Source: Cardinalis cardinalis
Taxonomy: Eukaryota > Chordata > Aves > Passeriformes > Cardinalidae
Length of the DNA stretch: 64,000 nt
Assembly: GCA_014549065.1 (NCBI GenBank)
Contig: JACDOX010000226.1
Span: forward strand, 183,637-247,636
Reading direction: 5' to 3'
Shown here: positions 22,901-32,200 of the stretch, in pieces
Layout of the letters: the number at the start of each line of letters is the position of its first letter
How positions within the stretch are numbered: position 1 is the first letter of the stretch
Made by a program: the position numbers and the translations under genes
Notes under the pieces: model-generated
Database searches by the model: none
Told to the model about the DNA's origin: nothing
Seen by the model: the letters and a program-made list of their open reading frames with translations, nothing else

Positions 22901-23056
22901 CACTGGGCTTACGTGCAGTTGGAGTGAAGGACACGGGCCGGGGGCCGCCGGCGTTGACGGGGGGCAGCGGCGGCATGTTGGGAGGAGAGGACCTGGACTG
23001 GATCTTCACTTCCACGGGCGATCCGGGCATCACTGGCACCCTCTTCTCACCAGCAA
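7652..23056 (-). CDS. CBFA2T2: CBFA2T2 (MTGR1) transcriptional corepressor, ten coding exons (span includes introns)
   Basis: CBFA2T2 is a nuclear ETO/MTG-family corepressor scaffold. The family recruits NCoR/SMRT and histone deacetylases and oligomerises through NHR2. CBFA2T2 also partners PRDM14 in pluripotent and germ cells. Ten exons join with consistent phases into about 578 residues, numbered here from the Val split at 23056. In order they are: a proline-rich linker with [17 protein letters not shown] (10-26); NHR1/TAFH from RQLSKLKRF to LAQHEH (about 100-195); a Pro/Ser linker with [21 protein letters not shown]2 from [17 protein letters not shown] (about 312-365); NHR3 with [19 protein letters not shown] (about 415-480); the NHR4 MYND finger (487-523); and the C-terminus [11 protein letters not shown]. 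It is clearly CBFA2T2 rather than RUNX1T1 or CBFA2T3 by exact motif matches. Human is about 604 residues, so only the first 20 or so are missing. The reading frame is intact apart from N calls. Introns carry LTR and CR1 insertions. Confidence 0.96.
7934..10277 (-). other. CBFA2T2: CBFA2T2 last intron
   Basis: A 2.3-kb intron between the NHR3 and MYND exons. It is mostly unique sequence, moderately GC-rich at 8280-8600. A CR1 3' end lies at about 10105-10204 next to the NHR3 donor. I see no coding exon in it. Confidence 0.8.
10105..10204 (+). mobile_element. CR1 LINE 3'-end fragment
   Basis: This matches the CR1 3' terminus in sense orientation: CCTGCTCATGGCAGGGG, then GATGATCTTTGAGATCTCTTCCAACCCAACCC, then ATTCTGTG. 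It is about 100 bp long and 5'-truncated. CR1 is the dominant avian LINE. Confidence 0.8.
10278..10468 (-). CDS. CBFA2T2: CBFA2T2 exon: NHR3 coiled-coil region
   Basis: The acceptor CTTCCAG precedes 10468 and the donor ACCGAG|GTGAGC follows 10278. The 191 nt encode [55 protein letters not shown] and [11 protein letters not shown]3 is a predicted coiled coil implicated in PKA regulatory-subunit binding in the family. A truncated CR1 fragment lies about 75 bp downstream of the donor. Confidence 0.97.
10795..10863 (-). CDS. CBFA2T2: CBFA2T2 exon: entry to NHR3 (69 nt)
   Basis: The acceptor TCCAGCAG precedes 10863 and the donor AAGCCG|GTGAGT follows 10795. The 69 nt complete an Asp codon and encode [20 protein letters not shown] and KA. 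Human has the equivalent SQREFNSRPGTGYVPVEFWK in an exon of the same kind. It is small but supported by phase on both sides. Confidence 0.94.
12439..12894 (-). mobile_element. Endogenous retrovirus solo LTR (minus orientation)
   Basis: On the minus strand it runs from TGTGGCATTCACATTCTC to an end of the form CAAATACAATAACA, the layout of an LTR family abundant in passerines. It includes the segments CAGGATTTTTCTCCTGGG, TTGGCCAATCAGGGCCAA and CATGGAGTCAGATTCATC. No internal retroviral coding sequence flanks it, so it is a solo LTR. I see no clear target-site duplication. It contains a perfect hairpin at 12557-12597. Confidence 0.7.
12557..12597. repeat. Perfect 19-bp inverted repeat with 3-nt loop inside LTR
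   Basis: The left arm (12557-12575, TTTAGTATAGTATAGTATT) is the exact reverse complement of the right arm (12579-12597), with AAG between them. The surrounding 100 bp is rich in TATAG/CTATA words. Confidence 0.9.
13160..13355 (-). CDS. CBFA2T2: CBFA2T2 exon: rest of NHR2 helix and spacer
   Basis: The acceptor GCCCCGCAG precedes 13355 and the donor GGCAGCG|GTGAGC follows 13160. The 196 nt encode [20 protein letters not shown], then [19 protein letters not shown], and a spacer ending [13 protein letters not shown]. The spacer is more GC-rich and more diverged from human than the helix. An N at 13239 obscures one residue. A solo LTR begins roughly 45-100 bp upstream of the acceptor, so this exon lies very close to an insertion. 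Confidence 0.95.
13400..14036 (+). mobile_element. Solo ERV LTR containing a 20-N gap
   Basis: The sequence (GTATGGCAGATTATCTTTTG ... GAGTGACCACAATCAC ... TTCTTCCACTGGATCTTCAG) is one I recognise as a frequent passerine LTR-type repeat. The plus-strand 3' part has a polyadenylation-like ATTAAA near 13882, then CCTGCTCCCATATTTTTGCC, and ends CCAAACTAAGACA at 14036. The 5' end is approximate. The assembly gap at 13527-13546 lies inside it. No retroviral genes are present. Confidence 0.65.
13527..13546. other. Assembly gap (20 N) within LTR
   Basis: Twenty consecutive Ns, a typical placeholder size, so the true missing length is unknown. It falls in a repeated sequence, which may explain the failed join. 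Confidence 0.95.
14040..14500 (+). mobile_element. Probable second LTR/ERV-derived segment
   Basis: Directly adjoining the previous LTR is sequence with the look of another repeat: an AT-rich body with ACTAGAAATA-type words, then CCTTTTATTAAAACCTTTTT, a poly(A)-signal-bearing LTR-like 3' portion. It may be part of the same composite insertion. I assign it by appearance and partial recognition only. Confidence 0.4.
15428..15513 (-). CDS. CBFA2T2: CBFA2T2 exon: start of NHR2 oligomerisation domain
   Basis: The acceptor TGTTGCAG precedes 15513 and the donor GATCAT|GTAAGG follows 15428. The 86 nt encode [20 protein letters not shown] followed by [11 protein letters not shown]2 is the amphipathic helix that forms tetramers in the ETO family. 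These residues appear identical to the human sequence as I recall it. Confidence 0.97.
15514..16161 (-). other. CBFA2T2: CBFA2T2 intron
   Basis: A 648-bp intron of unique sequence. I see no repeat or exon. Confidence 0.85.
16162..16415 (-). CDS. CBFA2T2: CBFA2T2 exon: proline/serine-rich linker between NHR1 and NHR2
   Basis: The acceptor ATTGCAG precedes 16415 and the donor CTTG|GTGAGA follows 16162. The 254 nt encode [17 protein letters not shown], then [39 protein letters not shown] and [14 protein letters not shown]. The K(R)VCTISP segment resembles a nuclear localisation and phosphorylation region of the family. Single Ns at 16271 and 16361 fall in Pro and Lys codons by comparison with human. 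Confidence 0.96.
16416..17039 (-). other. CBFA2T2: CBFA2T2 intron
   Basis: A 624-bp intron, AT-rich at 16620-16720. I see no repeat or exon. Confidence 0.85.
17040..17221 (-). CDS. CBFA2T2: CBFA2T2 exon: end of NHR1/TAFH
   Basis: The acceptor TTTTCCAG precedes 17221 and the donor GACAG|GTGACA follows 17040. The 182 nt encode [20 protein letters not shown], then [20 protein letters not shown] and [17 protein letters not shown]. One codon carries an N at 17090, where human has Ser. The exon ends two bases into an Arg codon. Confidence 0.96.
17222..17928 (-). other. CBFA2T2: CBFA2T2 intron with CR1 fragment
   Basis: A 707-bp intron containing a CR1 3' end at about 17449-17613. The rest is unique sequence. 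Confidence 0.85.
17449..17613 (+). mobile_element. CR1 LINE 3'-end fragment
   Basis: Sense-orientation CR1 tail: CCCCATCCCTGGATGTGCTC, AAGGTTGGACAGGGCTTGG, GGTGTCCCTGCTCATAGCAG, then TTTAAGGTCTCTTCCAAGCC and the terminal octamer-like repeat ACTCTGTGATTCTGTG. Confidence 0.88.
17929..18018 (-). CDS. CBFA2T2: CBFA2T2 exon: middle of NHR1/TAFH
   Basis: Exactly 30 codons in phase 0, with acceptor TTCTCAG and donor CTGAAG|GTGACA. It encodes [20 protein letters not shown] followed by [10 protein letters not shown]. This matches the human CBFA2T2 exon in length and almost every residue. The TAFH domain is a helical protein-interaction module that contacts E-proteins and other transcription factors. 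Confidence 0.97.
18875..19168 (-). mobile_element. CR1 LINE 3'-end fragment (antisense)
   Basis: It begins CACAGAATGGGTTGGGTTGG and continues through CATTCCAGCCCTGCCATGG, CCAGGGATCCAGGGGCAGC and AGAATTTCTTCCTAAG to the CCATTCCCCCTTGTCCTGTC segment. This is the reverse complement of the CR1 3' end, about 290 bp long. Confidence 0.88.
19268..19341 (+). mobile_element. CR1 LINE 3'-terminal fragment
   Basis: A short sense CR1 terminus: TGTTCTCATGGCAGGGGC, GATGATCTTTAAGGTCCC and the terminal ATTCTGTGATTCCATGATT. It lies 100 bp from the antisense copy at 18875-19168, forming an inverted pair. Confidence 0.8.
19568..19809 (-). CDS. CBFA2T2: CBFA2T2 exon: linker and first half of NHR1/TAFH
   Basis: The acceptor TTTGCAG precedes 19809 and the donor CTCGTG|GTGAGT follows 19568. 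The 242 nt encode [20 protein letters not shown], then FSNGP, a run of seven serines, [20 protein letters not shown] and [20 protein letters not shown] up to [12 protein letters not shown] begins at [10 protein letters not shown]. Where human has a mixed Ser/Thr/Ala segment, this sequence has an uninterrupted serine run. A (CTG)11 tract sits in the intron about 90 bp upstream of the acceptor. Confidence 0.96.
19901..19933. repeat. (CTG)11 trinucleotide microsatellite, intronic
   Basis: Eleven uninterrupted CTG units on the plus strand (CAG on the CBFA2T2 sense strand). The tract sits 91 bp upstream of the acceptor of the 19568-19809 exon. It is not coding because the acceptor lies between it and the exon. 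Confidence 0.95.
21930..22060 (+). mobile_element. Possible relic of a tRNA-derived SINE
   Basis: The segment around GGCGGGATAACCCAGTGATTA and GGGCTGGAAATCTCC has spacing reminiscent of a degenerate tRNA A and B box pair, as in old amniote MIR-like SINEs. The boxes are poor and no terminal duplication is seen. Confidence 0.2.
22913..23056 (-). CDS. CBFA2T2: CBFA2T2 exon: proline-rich N-terminal region
   Basis: The acceptor (TNGTACAG) precedes 23056 and the donor GCAC|GTAAG follows 22913. The 144 nt start in phase 1 and end in phase 1. They encode (V)[36 protein letters not shown] and RPVSFTPTA, close to the human segment after MAKES...RQWK. An in-frame Met at 23028-23030 (the M of MPGSPVEVK) could serve as a start for transcripts with a non-coding 5' exon. 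RUNX1T1 has the equivalent MPDSPVDVK. Confidence 0.95.
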
Positions 23057-23067
23057 CTGTACNAAGA
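23046..23067 (-). other. CBFA2T2: Splice acceptor region of first recognised CBFA2T2 exon
   Basis: The minus strand reads a pyrimidine-rich tract (CCTTCTCTTNGT) followed by ACAG just before 23056. It is a good acceptor, so the exon at 22913-23056 has at least one upstream exon. One N lies within the tract. Confidence 0.7.
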
Positions 23068-23245
23068 GAAGGTGGCAAGGCTTAGTGACAGTCCCTGACA
23101 CACATTTCCCCGCCCAGCACGCCGGGAACAGTCGCAAGGGTGAAGATAAGAGCTGGGGGAAGTCGCGCAAGGCTCCCACGCTGCTCTGGAGGGCCCTGAG
23201 CTGGGGNCAGGCACCAGGGGTCATGTCTGTGGTGTCTGTGCTCAC

Positions 23246-23267
23246 CATCCCGGTCTCCTGACTCCAT
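23246..23267 (-). CDS. Candidate short alternative first coding exon (speculative)
   Basis: The minus strand has an ATG at 23265-23267 followed by six codons (ESGDRD) and one base, then GATG|GTGAGC, a good donor. The phase (1) matches the exon at 23056. Splicing the 189-bp interval would give [20 protein letters not shown]. It has no homologue that I recognise and may be coincidence. It is a testable option for the missing N-terminus. Confidence 0.15.
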
Positions 23268-26200
23268 CTCCTCACCCCTCAGGCCCAAAGATGCTGTTCA
23301 AAGTGCTTCTGTGGATTTGCTTTGCCCCTATTTAAGATCTCTCTGATACACTGCTCGCTGAGCCTTTCCAGAGGAATCACAACCTCTGGGAGCCATGCAA
23401 GCAGTAATNTGGACTTGGGCTGGCCAGAAGTGACTGGAACGGGGCCTGGGGTTGTAGAGATGAGCTGATATCAGCTACTCACAGCCCCACTCCTGTGTGC
23501 AGTCTATGACCAGCTCAAACTGCAGCTTCCTTTGCAGCCTTGAGGGGAACAGTGTGACCACACTCCAGCTCCAGTGGCTGGGATCAGCTTCACAAGACAA
23601 AAAGGAAGAAACATTCTAATGTACTAGGGGGATGCTTTTTTTTTTTTGAGGGGTGTTTTGGGGTATTTTTGGTTTTTAAAATGCAGACAGCTCAGCAGAC
23701 AAAGCCTAAGGATCTCCAAAGCACAGCTCCCGTGGGAGCCAGTCCCAATCCAGGGGTGCTCTGTACTGCACTGCCAGCATCTCCAGTGTCCCTGACCCCA
23801 AAGCAATCAGCCCTCTGAGATGATGGTCCCCACTNCCTGCTCTTCAAGCTGGCCCTCCCCTTGCTCAATTAACTCACTAACGAGATGTGAGCAGCTTGTC
23901 CCACCAGGAACACGGCCAGGTCTCCAGCTGCACCCCAGCTCAGGCTGTGAGGGAGCTCAACCCAATTTCCACCTCTCCAGTGGTGCAAGCTGGGCTTGGG
24001 ACCATTACCATGTAATTTGTTATCCACAGCTCTTACCAATCTCTGTCAGCTGCAAGAAACTCAGCTTTTGAGCCCAGGCAAACGATCAAATGCTGCATTC
24101 CCAGAGAGCATTGAATAGGTGGCAAAATTCTGCACTGAGATACAACCCAAACCTGCTACTTCTTGATTCCCAACAACAAAAATACTGCTTCTGAGAGCAG
24201 AGAAAACAAACTGGCACCTGAGCCCTCGTGCTGCTGCCTGGGATCTGCTCTGTCAGCCCCAGCACCTGCTCTGCCACCGAGCTGCCTCATTTATTTTCCT
24301 TATGGCAAGGCACGGGGAATGCCAGCAAGGTAACAAATGAACTTTGTTATTCCCAGCATTTCTTTCTGCTGTTTGCAGGAAGGGGGAGCAGGGATGATAC
24401 ACTCTGAAAATCTATGTTTTCCTGCCCTGTCAGTACAGGCGGAATAACTTGGGTTGGAATTGCTACAAAACTCACATCTCAGAACATTTGTGTCTTCATT
24501 TATCTAAACCTGCTTTCAAGAAAAGGAAAAAAGCTTTGCTTTCATGAAGTGGGGAGATATTGAAGCCATGGGAAACTACTATTCATTTTAACTTANAATA
24601 ACTACATTAATCCCATATTGCAAACTACTGTACATGTGGCCCAGGTTCCATACAATTGAACCCTGATGTGCANACCCTCCCTGTCATTCCCATGCATGAA
24701 TATGATATTCAGATGAACAACCATGCACTGATGTAGGAACATGACATCATTTATACATGTAGGCACCTATTCCAGCAGGTGAGTTTATCAGCAAGAGCAG
24801 GGAAAACACCAGGACTTTCTAAATAAATACAGCAAAACAGTGAAATTTTGTACACAAAGTTAGGGGTATTTCTATCACAAAAAGTCTGAGTTCCCTCACT
24901 CGGGCAAGGAAGGGACACATTGCTAAATGACCCAAATTATTCAATCAAACCAGCACTAACTGTGCCTCTCCAGCACTCAGTGTCAGCTGCCCAAGGACCA
25001 TCCAGGGTCCCACTGTCACCCACCTGCCTCCTCCTCTTCTCCCTCTTCCCATGAAACCCTCTTTCCCAGGTGTACATGGCCAATCTGATATTGCCATACT
25101 CTGGAGAGCATGGAATCCTTAACTTTTCTCCTATTCCTTCCAAAAATGTTCCTAAGGCACATTAAGAAAGCAGAACTAATTTGGTTAATTTACAGAGAGG
25201 GAGATAAATTTTGCATGGAATTTATAACCCCAAAATAAAACCAGCTACTGTGTCAGACACCAAAACTGAAGCCCACAAGAAGCCAACACCTTCCTTTCCA
25301 AGCCCACTCCAACAGACAAGAAGCAAACAGGATTGTTAAATTTAAAAGCTTCCTGCTAATGACCTGGGGCATCTATAAACGCAGATAAAAACCATCTTTC
25401 TGAAGCTCTCCTTTTTTAACCTAAACATGTCCATTTAATGAGAATCATCTGAGCAAACCAGGCTGTGACCAAGGGCATGAGTCACCCTTGAGCTGACCTG
25501 GGGCTAAAACTGAGCCAGTGAGCAGCTCCCTGGAGAAAGGCTGCCTTCCTGCTCCCATTCTTTCACTTCCACCACTCAGAAATATTTACTGGCTCACCAA
25601 GAGCAGCTTTTCAGTGCTGCCTCCATTTGCACAGGGAGGATGCAGAGATGCTTCTCAAAGCACGTGCAAGTCACTCAGGTGTGTCACTCACATAAAGAGC
25701 CAAATGCCATCACAGACTTTGGAGGATACTCTTAACAAGAATAATTGTTGTCAATGACTGAATGCTCCAAGCACCAGAGCAAGACACCTGCCCCAACTGG
25801 AAACATTGCACTGTTCTCCTACAAAATCTCCTTCCAAACCTTACCTGGATCAGAAACACAAATGCTTCTGTTCNTTCTCAAGCAGTGCCTGCAGGAGCAG
25901 GCCAGACATATTTATGGCACAACACTTTGGCTGTCAAGCTGCCAAATGCCCAAAGTTTGCAGTGACACGTGCTCAGCTCTGCACCAGGACCTGCCCAAGG
26001 TGACCAGGGACAGAGGCAGCAGTGACGTGGACACTGGGTGGGAGAGCTGCCTTCCCAGCCTCAGACACACTGCTATTCCCCATGGGAGGAGGACTCAGAG
26101 AAAACACAAGCCAATGAGGTGCTGTTTTAGTGCTGGCTCCATGCAGGAATTCCATCTCCTCCAGCAGTGGTGGGTTTGCAGCTCTCAGCCGGGCACGGGC

Positions 26201-29200
26201 AGCTGCAGCACAGAGCAGCCTGTGCTCCTGCCCTAGATATTCCTGTGGCCCATTTAAGGAGCCCAGGTGTGCAAGAGACCAGACAGGCCCAGAGCTGTGA
26301 GTACACCTGGAGCCCTCCCTCTCTCCCTCCCGGACAAGCTGCAAGGCCCTGGGTTCATCTGGCTCTGCTCTGGCTGTCCATGTGCACCAGATTTCCTTCG
26401 CTGCTCCAGTCGCCATCCTGGCGTAACAAATTAAAAAGGAACATATGTCAGGATTAAGTGCAGCTGATGACTTTTCTTTCTGGAAAGGAGAAAGAGCTAA
26501 GTGAGACAATGGGACAAGAGGCCAAGAAAAAAATCTGGGGTCTCAAGTGATGCTCAGAGAGGTCTCACTCCTGCATTCCCAGCTNTCCCAGCACATTTCA
26601 GAGGGGCGGTTTCAACACCAGCTCCAGACAGATCTCATCCTATTTANTTCCTTTAAAGAAGTTTTTCCACCTATGGTGTTTAGTACAAAGAGAGTGTTGC
26701 TGTGCANGTAACCTCAGCATTTACTTGCACTATAAACTGTATAAAGAAACTGCTTTATTAATCTCTTCATGCCTGTGGGCTTGAGAAAAGGGAAAAGGCA
26801 GAAGAAAAAAAACAGCAACAAGTTAGGGAGTATCTCAACTACACTGGCATTTAAATTAATTCCTAAATTCCTTTGGCAATTAGAGAATAAACTAAGTGAT
26901 GAAAAAGAAGTGAAAACAGTGCATGAGGAGAACTGGATGTTACCTTCCCCAAAAAAGCAAGATTAGGAACTGGAGAAGAGTGACAGTGAGGCAAACAGAC
27001 ACAAANGGTCTCCTCCTCATCCTCTTCCCAAAGCTCAAAACATAATTCAAGGCAGTACCAGGAGGTGCTCCACTCTGCTCAAGACAAAGCCGTGATCTAG
27101 ATTCCCTGGCAGAGCCATGGATTTGCTGAGATCAAGGGAAGAGAGGAAGAGCCACTGCTACAGAGCAGAAAATGGGGATGCTTTATCTGAATTTACACTG
27201 CAGGGTCTGCATGGGCACAATTTAATCCAGTCACCTCCCTGAGTGGTATCTTCAAGCCATTCCTGATGCACAGGTAGGATTCCCCTTGGTTCCATGGCAT
27301 GAGAGTTAAGGAGGAAGGATGAACTGTGGAGTGATTTTGGAGCTGTCATTTGTAAATAAGCTGCAAAGAGTCAGAAGTGTGTCTCACCAACCCATGTGCC
27401 AGACTCGAGCTCTCCAGCTTTCTGTAGAAGTCAAACCATGAAATATCTTGGAAGAAATAAGAGAAAACTACAGTAAGCATGAGACAGCCCTGCAACACCA
27501 GCAGCTATGCCCAGGTAAGGGTTTGCTTTTCCCCTTGGCAGCTTACAGGACAGAGAACAGGCTCAAAATCAGACCTTGTCAAGAAAGCTTTTATCACTAA
27601 GTGCTTATATTGCAAACCTGTAAATTAACAAAGGTGTTTTTTGAGTAAAAGGCTGTGTACAAGGGTTTGCCCAGTGGTTCAGTCTCAGGAGGAAAAGCAT
27701 GTCATGATTTCAGACAGAAAGAAGAAGTTTAACCAAAGCAGATGTTTTCAACTTTCATCTGGAACAGGCAGAACATATTCATAACCTAAAAAGCATCTCC
27801 TCACCCCAAACAGTTAAAAGCCCCAGATTCATACCTGCCTCTTGAGAGCAAGGGACTGGAGAACTGTCCCAGTAACAACAGCCAAGGTCAGGTCCAGCAG
27901 GAGAAATTCTTTGGTCACNCACGAGCCAGGTCTGAGCTTATTCCAGAGCCAGTGAACAGACACCCCAAAGGGGACCCAGCCCACCCCACAACANCCCTCA
28001 AAGCAAGGAGATCAGCCACACCTCTCTTTCCACTGGCCCTGCCACCTCAGGTGAGCGCTTGGCGTGAATTATAGACCACCTACAAGTCAGCAAAATGAGC
28101 CCTTCCTACAAACAGTCCCAGGAACTTCTTCCCCCACTGTTTATAAGGATTTAGATAGAGCAATGCCAAACTTGGCTAAATGGATAGAGAGGCCACTGGA
28201 AAGAGGGAAAAGAAGGAGGGACAGACCTTTAACAGCNCCCTCTGACCCAAACTGTTCTGTAACTGTGCAAGTAGCTCCACNTCTCATGCTGGGGGGCAGG
28301 CCAGGGAATGCCCCAGCCCAGCCCTGACGTCCCCAGAGAGGAGGATGTGCTGCAGTTGGCTCGTCACAGGGTCCCTGTTGATCATCTGAATGCAGACGAG
28401 AGGCAGCATCAGTGTAACCTGACCTGATAATGTAAATAGGGTGAAATGAAATATGGTTCGCCACCTCCCCAGCTTTGGCGAATGTTTATTTTGAATAACA
28501 TGCTTATCTGCTCCAACTGCTCACCATCTGTTTTCAGTCTCCACCAAGCTAATATTTTTCACATTTAGGAACTGAGAAATGGGAAGAATTACATTTAAAT
28601 TTTATTAACATCTTTCCTCTGCTCCAAGGTTGCCTTTCCCTCCCCTTGATGGCTCTAAGCCATCTGTAGAGCACCTTTGCAGTTCTCCAAGGCATGCAGA
28701 TGAGAGGTGATCTACATGCAAAGCAAGAGCATCATTACTCAGGCTTCCAGAAGATGCCATTTACTGCTTCTCCACCACAATTCCCTCCCTCACCTGTTTC
28801 CAGACAGCTTCCCCCAAGCTCAAACTCCAATCACATCGTCAAGGGAGAAGTAATATTTTATCTTTTTGCAGCATTGCTGCATCAAAAAGCGATGGAGAGG
28901 GAAGATAAGCATCGGGAACAAGGCAGCCAAGACAGCAGCTTTCACAAAAAAAGGATGGTTGGGTCTGTCCCAATTTGGAGGAGAGTGAAACACTGGGAGG
29001 TCTGTAGTGAGGATGACTTCTCTCTACAAATATTGACATTTATTTGCTCGTGGGGTGGTTTCTAGAGGTCTTTCTTTGCTTGAGTCAACAAAAGGTGATT
29101 TACAACCAGCACTGGGGGACATGAGCGTGTGGCATAACCAGGTCACCAGCAAGGGCTGGTCACAGGAGGTCCCTGTCCATCCTCCTCCCTCCATGCCATG

Positions 29201-32200
29201 CAGCTGGCCAAGATGCTACTCCAGGACCAGTGGCAGTGGGTAACTCATGTCCCTGTACAGATATTTCNCCACTCCATGTGATCAGCCTATTTTTACCCCA
29301 TTTAGCTCGGGTTTATGGCACATCCCAGCTCCTGAGCTGTAAGATGCTGTGGGAGTGGAGAGGGCTAGGCACCTCTCAGGAGAGCCTTGCATCACACAGG
29401 AGGGAGCTGCTGAGCCTGGGAGAGGCATTTTATAAATCAAAAATAAACGCGTGTATCTCCATTGCCATCTAGTCCTCTCCCACACACAGCTGTTTCACTT
29501 TAAATCTCAATTCAATGTGAAACTCAGATAGAAGTACTTGAAAGAGCAAAGTATGTTATCGTTCACAAGCAGTCCAGAAAGCAGTTAATAAGGGAAATAA
29601 GATTAATAATTTATTCCTGAAGGCAGACTGCAGATCTTTATCCGTCTTGCCCTTCAGTGATTTTTATAAAATCCTATTAATGTGCCTGGCTCTAGGAACT
29701 CAGCAGTAGCACAGGTTGNATTTGGGGCAGCTCCCAGGCAGACAAGGCGGCGGCAGCTCCAGCTCTGCCTGTGCCATGGCCGTGTCAGGCCCAGCAGCAC
29801 AAACCTGCCTGCAGGGCACTCCTGCCTCCAGAGCCTTCCTCTGGGGCCACAGACTCAGGCCAGGACCAAGCCCTGGATGTGGGATTCACCCCACAAACTA
29901 TCACATCCAGCACTCCCCACAGCTGTTGTACACCAAGCCCCCAAACTCATCTCGCTTCTAGAAGAACACAAACCACCCTGTTGTGGTAATCCCCACTCTG
30001 CTCTCTCTTTCCAAGAAAGAGGCAGGGAATATTGACCCCGACAGCCATTTCCACCCAGGAGCTGTAGCTGCTCTAGCCACAGCCACAGCCATTCCCTTCC
30101 CACACCACTAGCATCCCTACAAATAAATTCTGGGGACCCAAGTTCATCCCTTGATGTCCCTGGCAGCAGCTTTTGCTCATCACTGTCTCAAAGGGATGCT
30201 GTGAGCTCTGCCAGGGAGCCCGAGGTGCCCTGGGGTATGGAACCTTCCTCATCCTCACCAGCTGATTGCTCTGCCTTCATCAGAGACAGCCACCCCAGAG
30301 GAAGGCATACACTCCTGGAATATAGCCCAGGAGAAAACATTCCTGGAAACCAAGGTCTGCATTGCAGTTTTAGGATAGGAAGCACTTTGGGGGCTGAGGG
30401 GAGTGATGCAGCCTCCCCAAACCACCCCTTTGGCTGGGTTATAACCTGGGACAGGGCACTCGTTCAGCAAAGCCAGAGTTCCTCACTAACTCATTTGCTT
30501 NGATACTGCTCAGTATTTTGGTAATTTTTCATTAATTCCTTGTTCCATCTAACATCACAGAATCAAGACTATTTTTTTTNAAATCACCCACTCCCATTAC
30601 AATATTAAGCAATATTTCCTCCTCCGCACTATTTACTCCTTGGGCTANAGCACTGGGAATGAAAAATGAAAGCAGTTACAGATATCAAACGGGCAATTAT
30701 CACAATCATGGCAAAAAATGACTTCTTAAAAGTCTCAGCTTGCTGCACTGCTCTCCAAAGCCTCTGACTCTGAGCAGAACATCGGTGGCGGGAGCAAAGT
30801 TTCCAGATGGGAACATCTGTGTCTCATTTGCCTCAGGGAAGAAAACACCAGGAAGATTAACGGCTCCCGAGGCTGGAGGAGCCCAGACACAACACGTACA
30901 GAAGGGATACCATGGAGAAAGGCTTGGAGCAACAGCCTGCTAGCAAAGATTGGGTGGTTTTATTTAATGTTATTTTGCGGGGCTTCTACACGTGGGGAAA
31001 TGAGATGTCAGGGCAAAACACAGCTTGGGTTTTGCTTATNGTAAATGCTGTGTAGAGTGAAAGTAAGATTTGAGTTAATTATGCTTGTATTAAAAAAATA
31101 AAATAAAAGCAGCACTTTTACCATCTCAGCTATTTTGAGATAGAAAAATGAATTTGAAGAGTTGGCTTTAAGGGTTTAGACTCCTAAAAGGTCTGAAATT
31201 GCTCCCTGCACAGAGCATCAAGGCCATGGGTTCACCCCTCTGGGGTCCAGGGAACACCAAGTTTACACCAGAGAGTAAGAAGTGATCCAACAAGTGGGAA
31301 ACTCATGGTTGAATGACCAAGTCTCCNCTGGCAATGGCAGTAAAAACCTGTTTCCCTCAGGAGCATTCCTTAAATTCTGTTACAGTTTAGGGACCACATT
31401 TCCAAAGGTGGGCAGGCCTATAATCCACAGGTTATACACAAGAACAACTGAGCACTGTAATTTTGAGAGTGCAAATCTGTTTTTCATTCTGCCTAGGCTA
31501 AACACCACAGAGTAAATAAAGCTGGAACTTTTGTACCTGTAAAATTTTGGGAGGTCCAAAACAGGGAAAACACAGTGAAAGAGGCTCTAAGTTTAGAAAG
31601 CATTCTCCACCTTAACAGAGGCTTCGAGACAGCCTTTAGGACATGATTTTATCTAGCCCTCATAAATCCTTTTAAAACTTGGACTGCTGGCCATTTAACA
31701 AGCAGCTCCACCCTTCTCCTGCTCTCCAGATGAAACACATTCACACTGGGCTCCATTTTGTTCCCTCCTTCTCCAACCCAGCAGTACCAGCAAAGCAGCA
31801 GAGCCTGGGGAACCGTGGTTAATTGGCATCCTCTAATTACTAATTAGCTCCAAGGGGCTCTCTGCAGCTCCAAACAGTCAATGGGAATGCATCCACTGAT
31901 TTAAACAGGCTTGGGAAAAGCAGAGCTGCAGGAGCAGGCTCTGAGGAGCGACCCAGGGAACCCACAGCTCCCCAAGGAGGATCCAGCACGGGGCCACCAC
32001 CACTGCAGCCCTTGCTGGGCTTCTCAGAACAGCTCTGGAGGAGCCTCAGGGAGGGTTACAGGGTTCTCTCCTCCAAGGGGAGCATTCCCAGGGGGTTCTG
32101 GCTGCTCTGCAGCTTCTCCTGCACCTCTCACACAGATGCTGCAATTAGAGGTGTCCAAGCAGCGTTTGTGGTTGAAAAATCCATCATAAGAGATTTAAGG

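Larger units (their letters stand above)
19810..22912 (-). other. CBFA2T2: CBFA2T2 intron
   Basis: A 3.1-kb intron with the (CTG)11 tract at its 3' end. A possible old SINE-like stretch lies near 21930-22060. The rest is unique sequence with scattered N calls. Confidence 0.8.

Noticed and set aside
28020..28060. Minus-strand CAGTGGAAAG near 28030 as the end of the CBFA2T2 first coding exon (…QWK)
   Set aside because: The flanking codons do not match, there is no ATG in frame and no proper donor after it.
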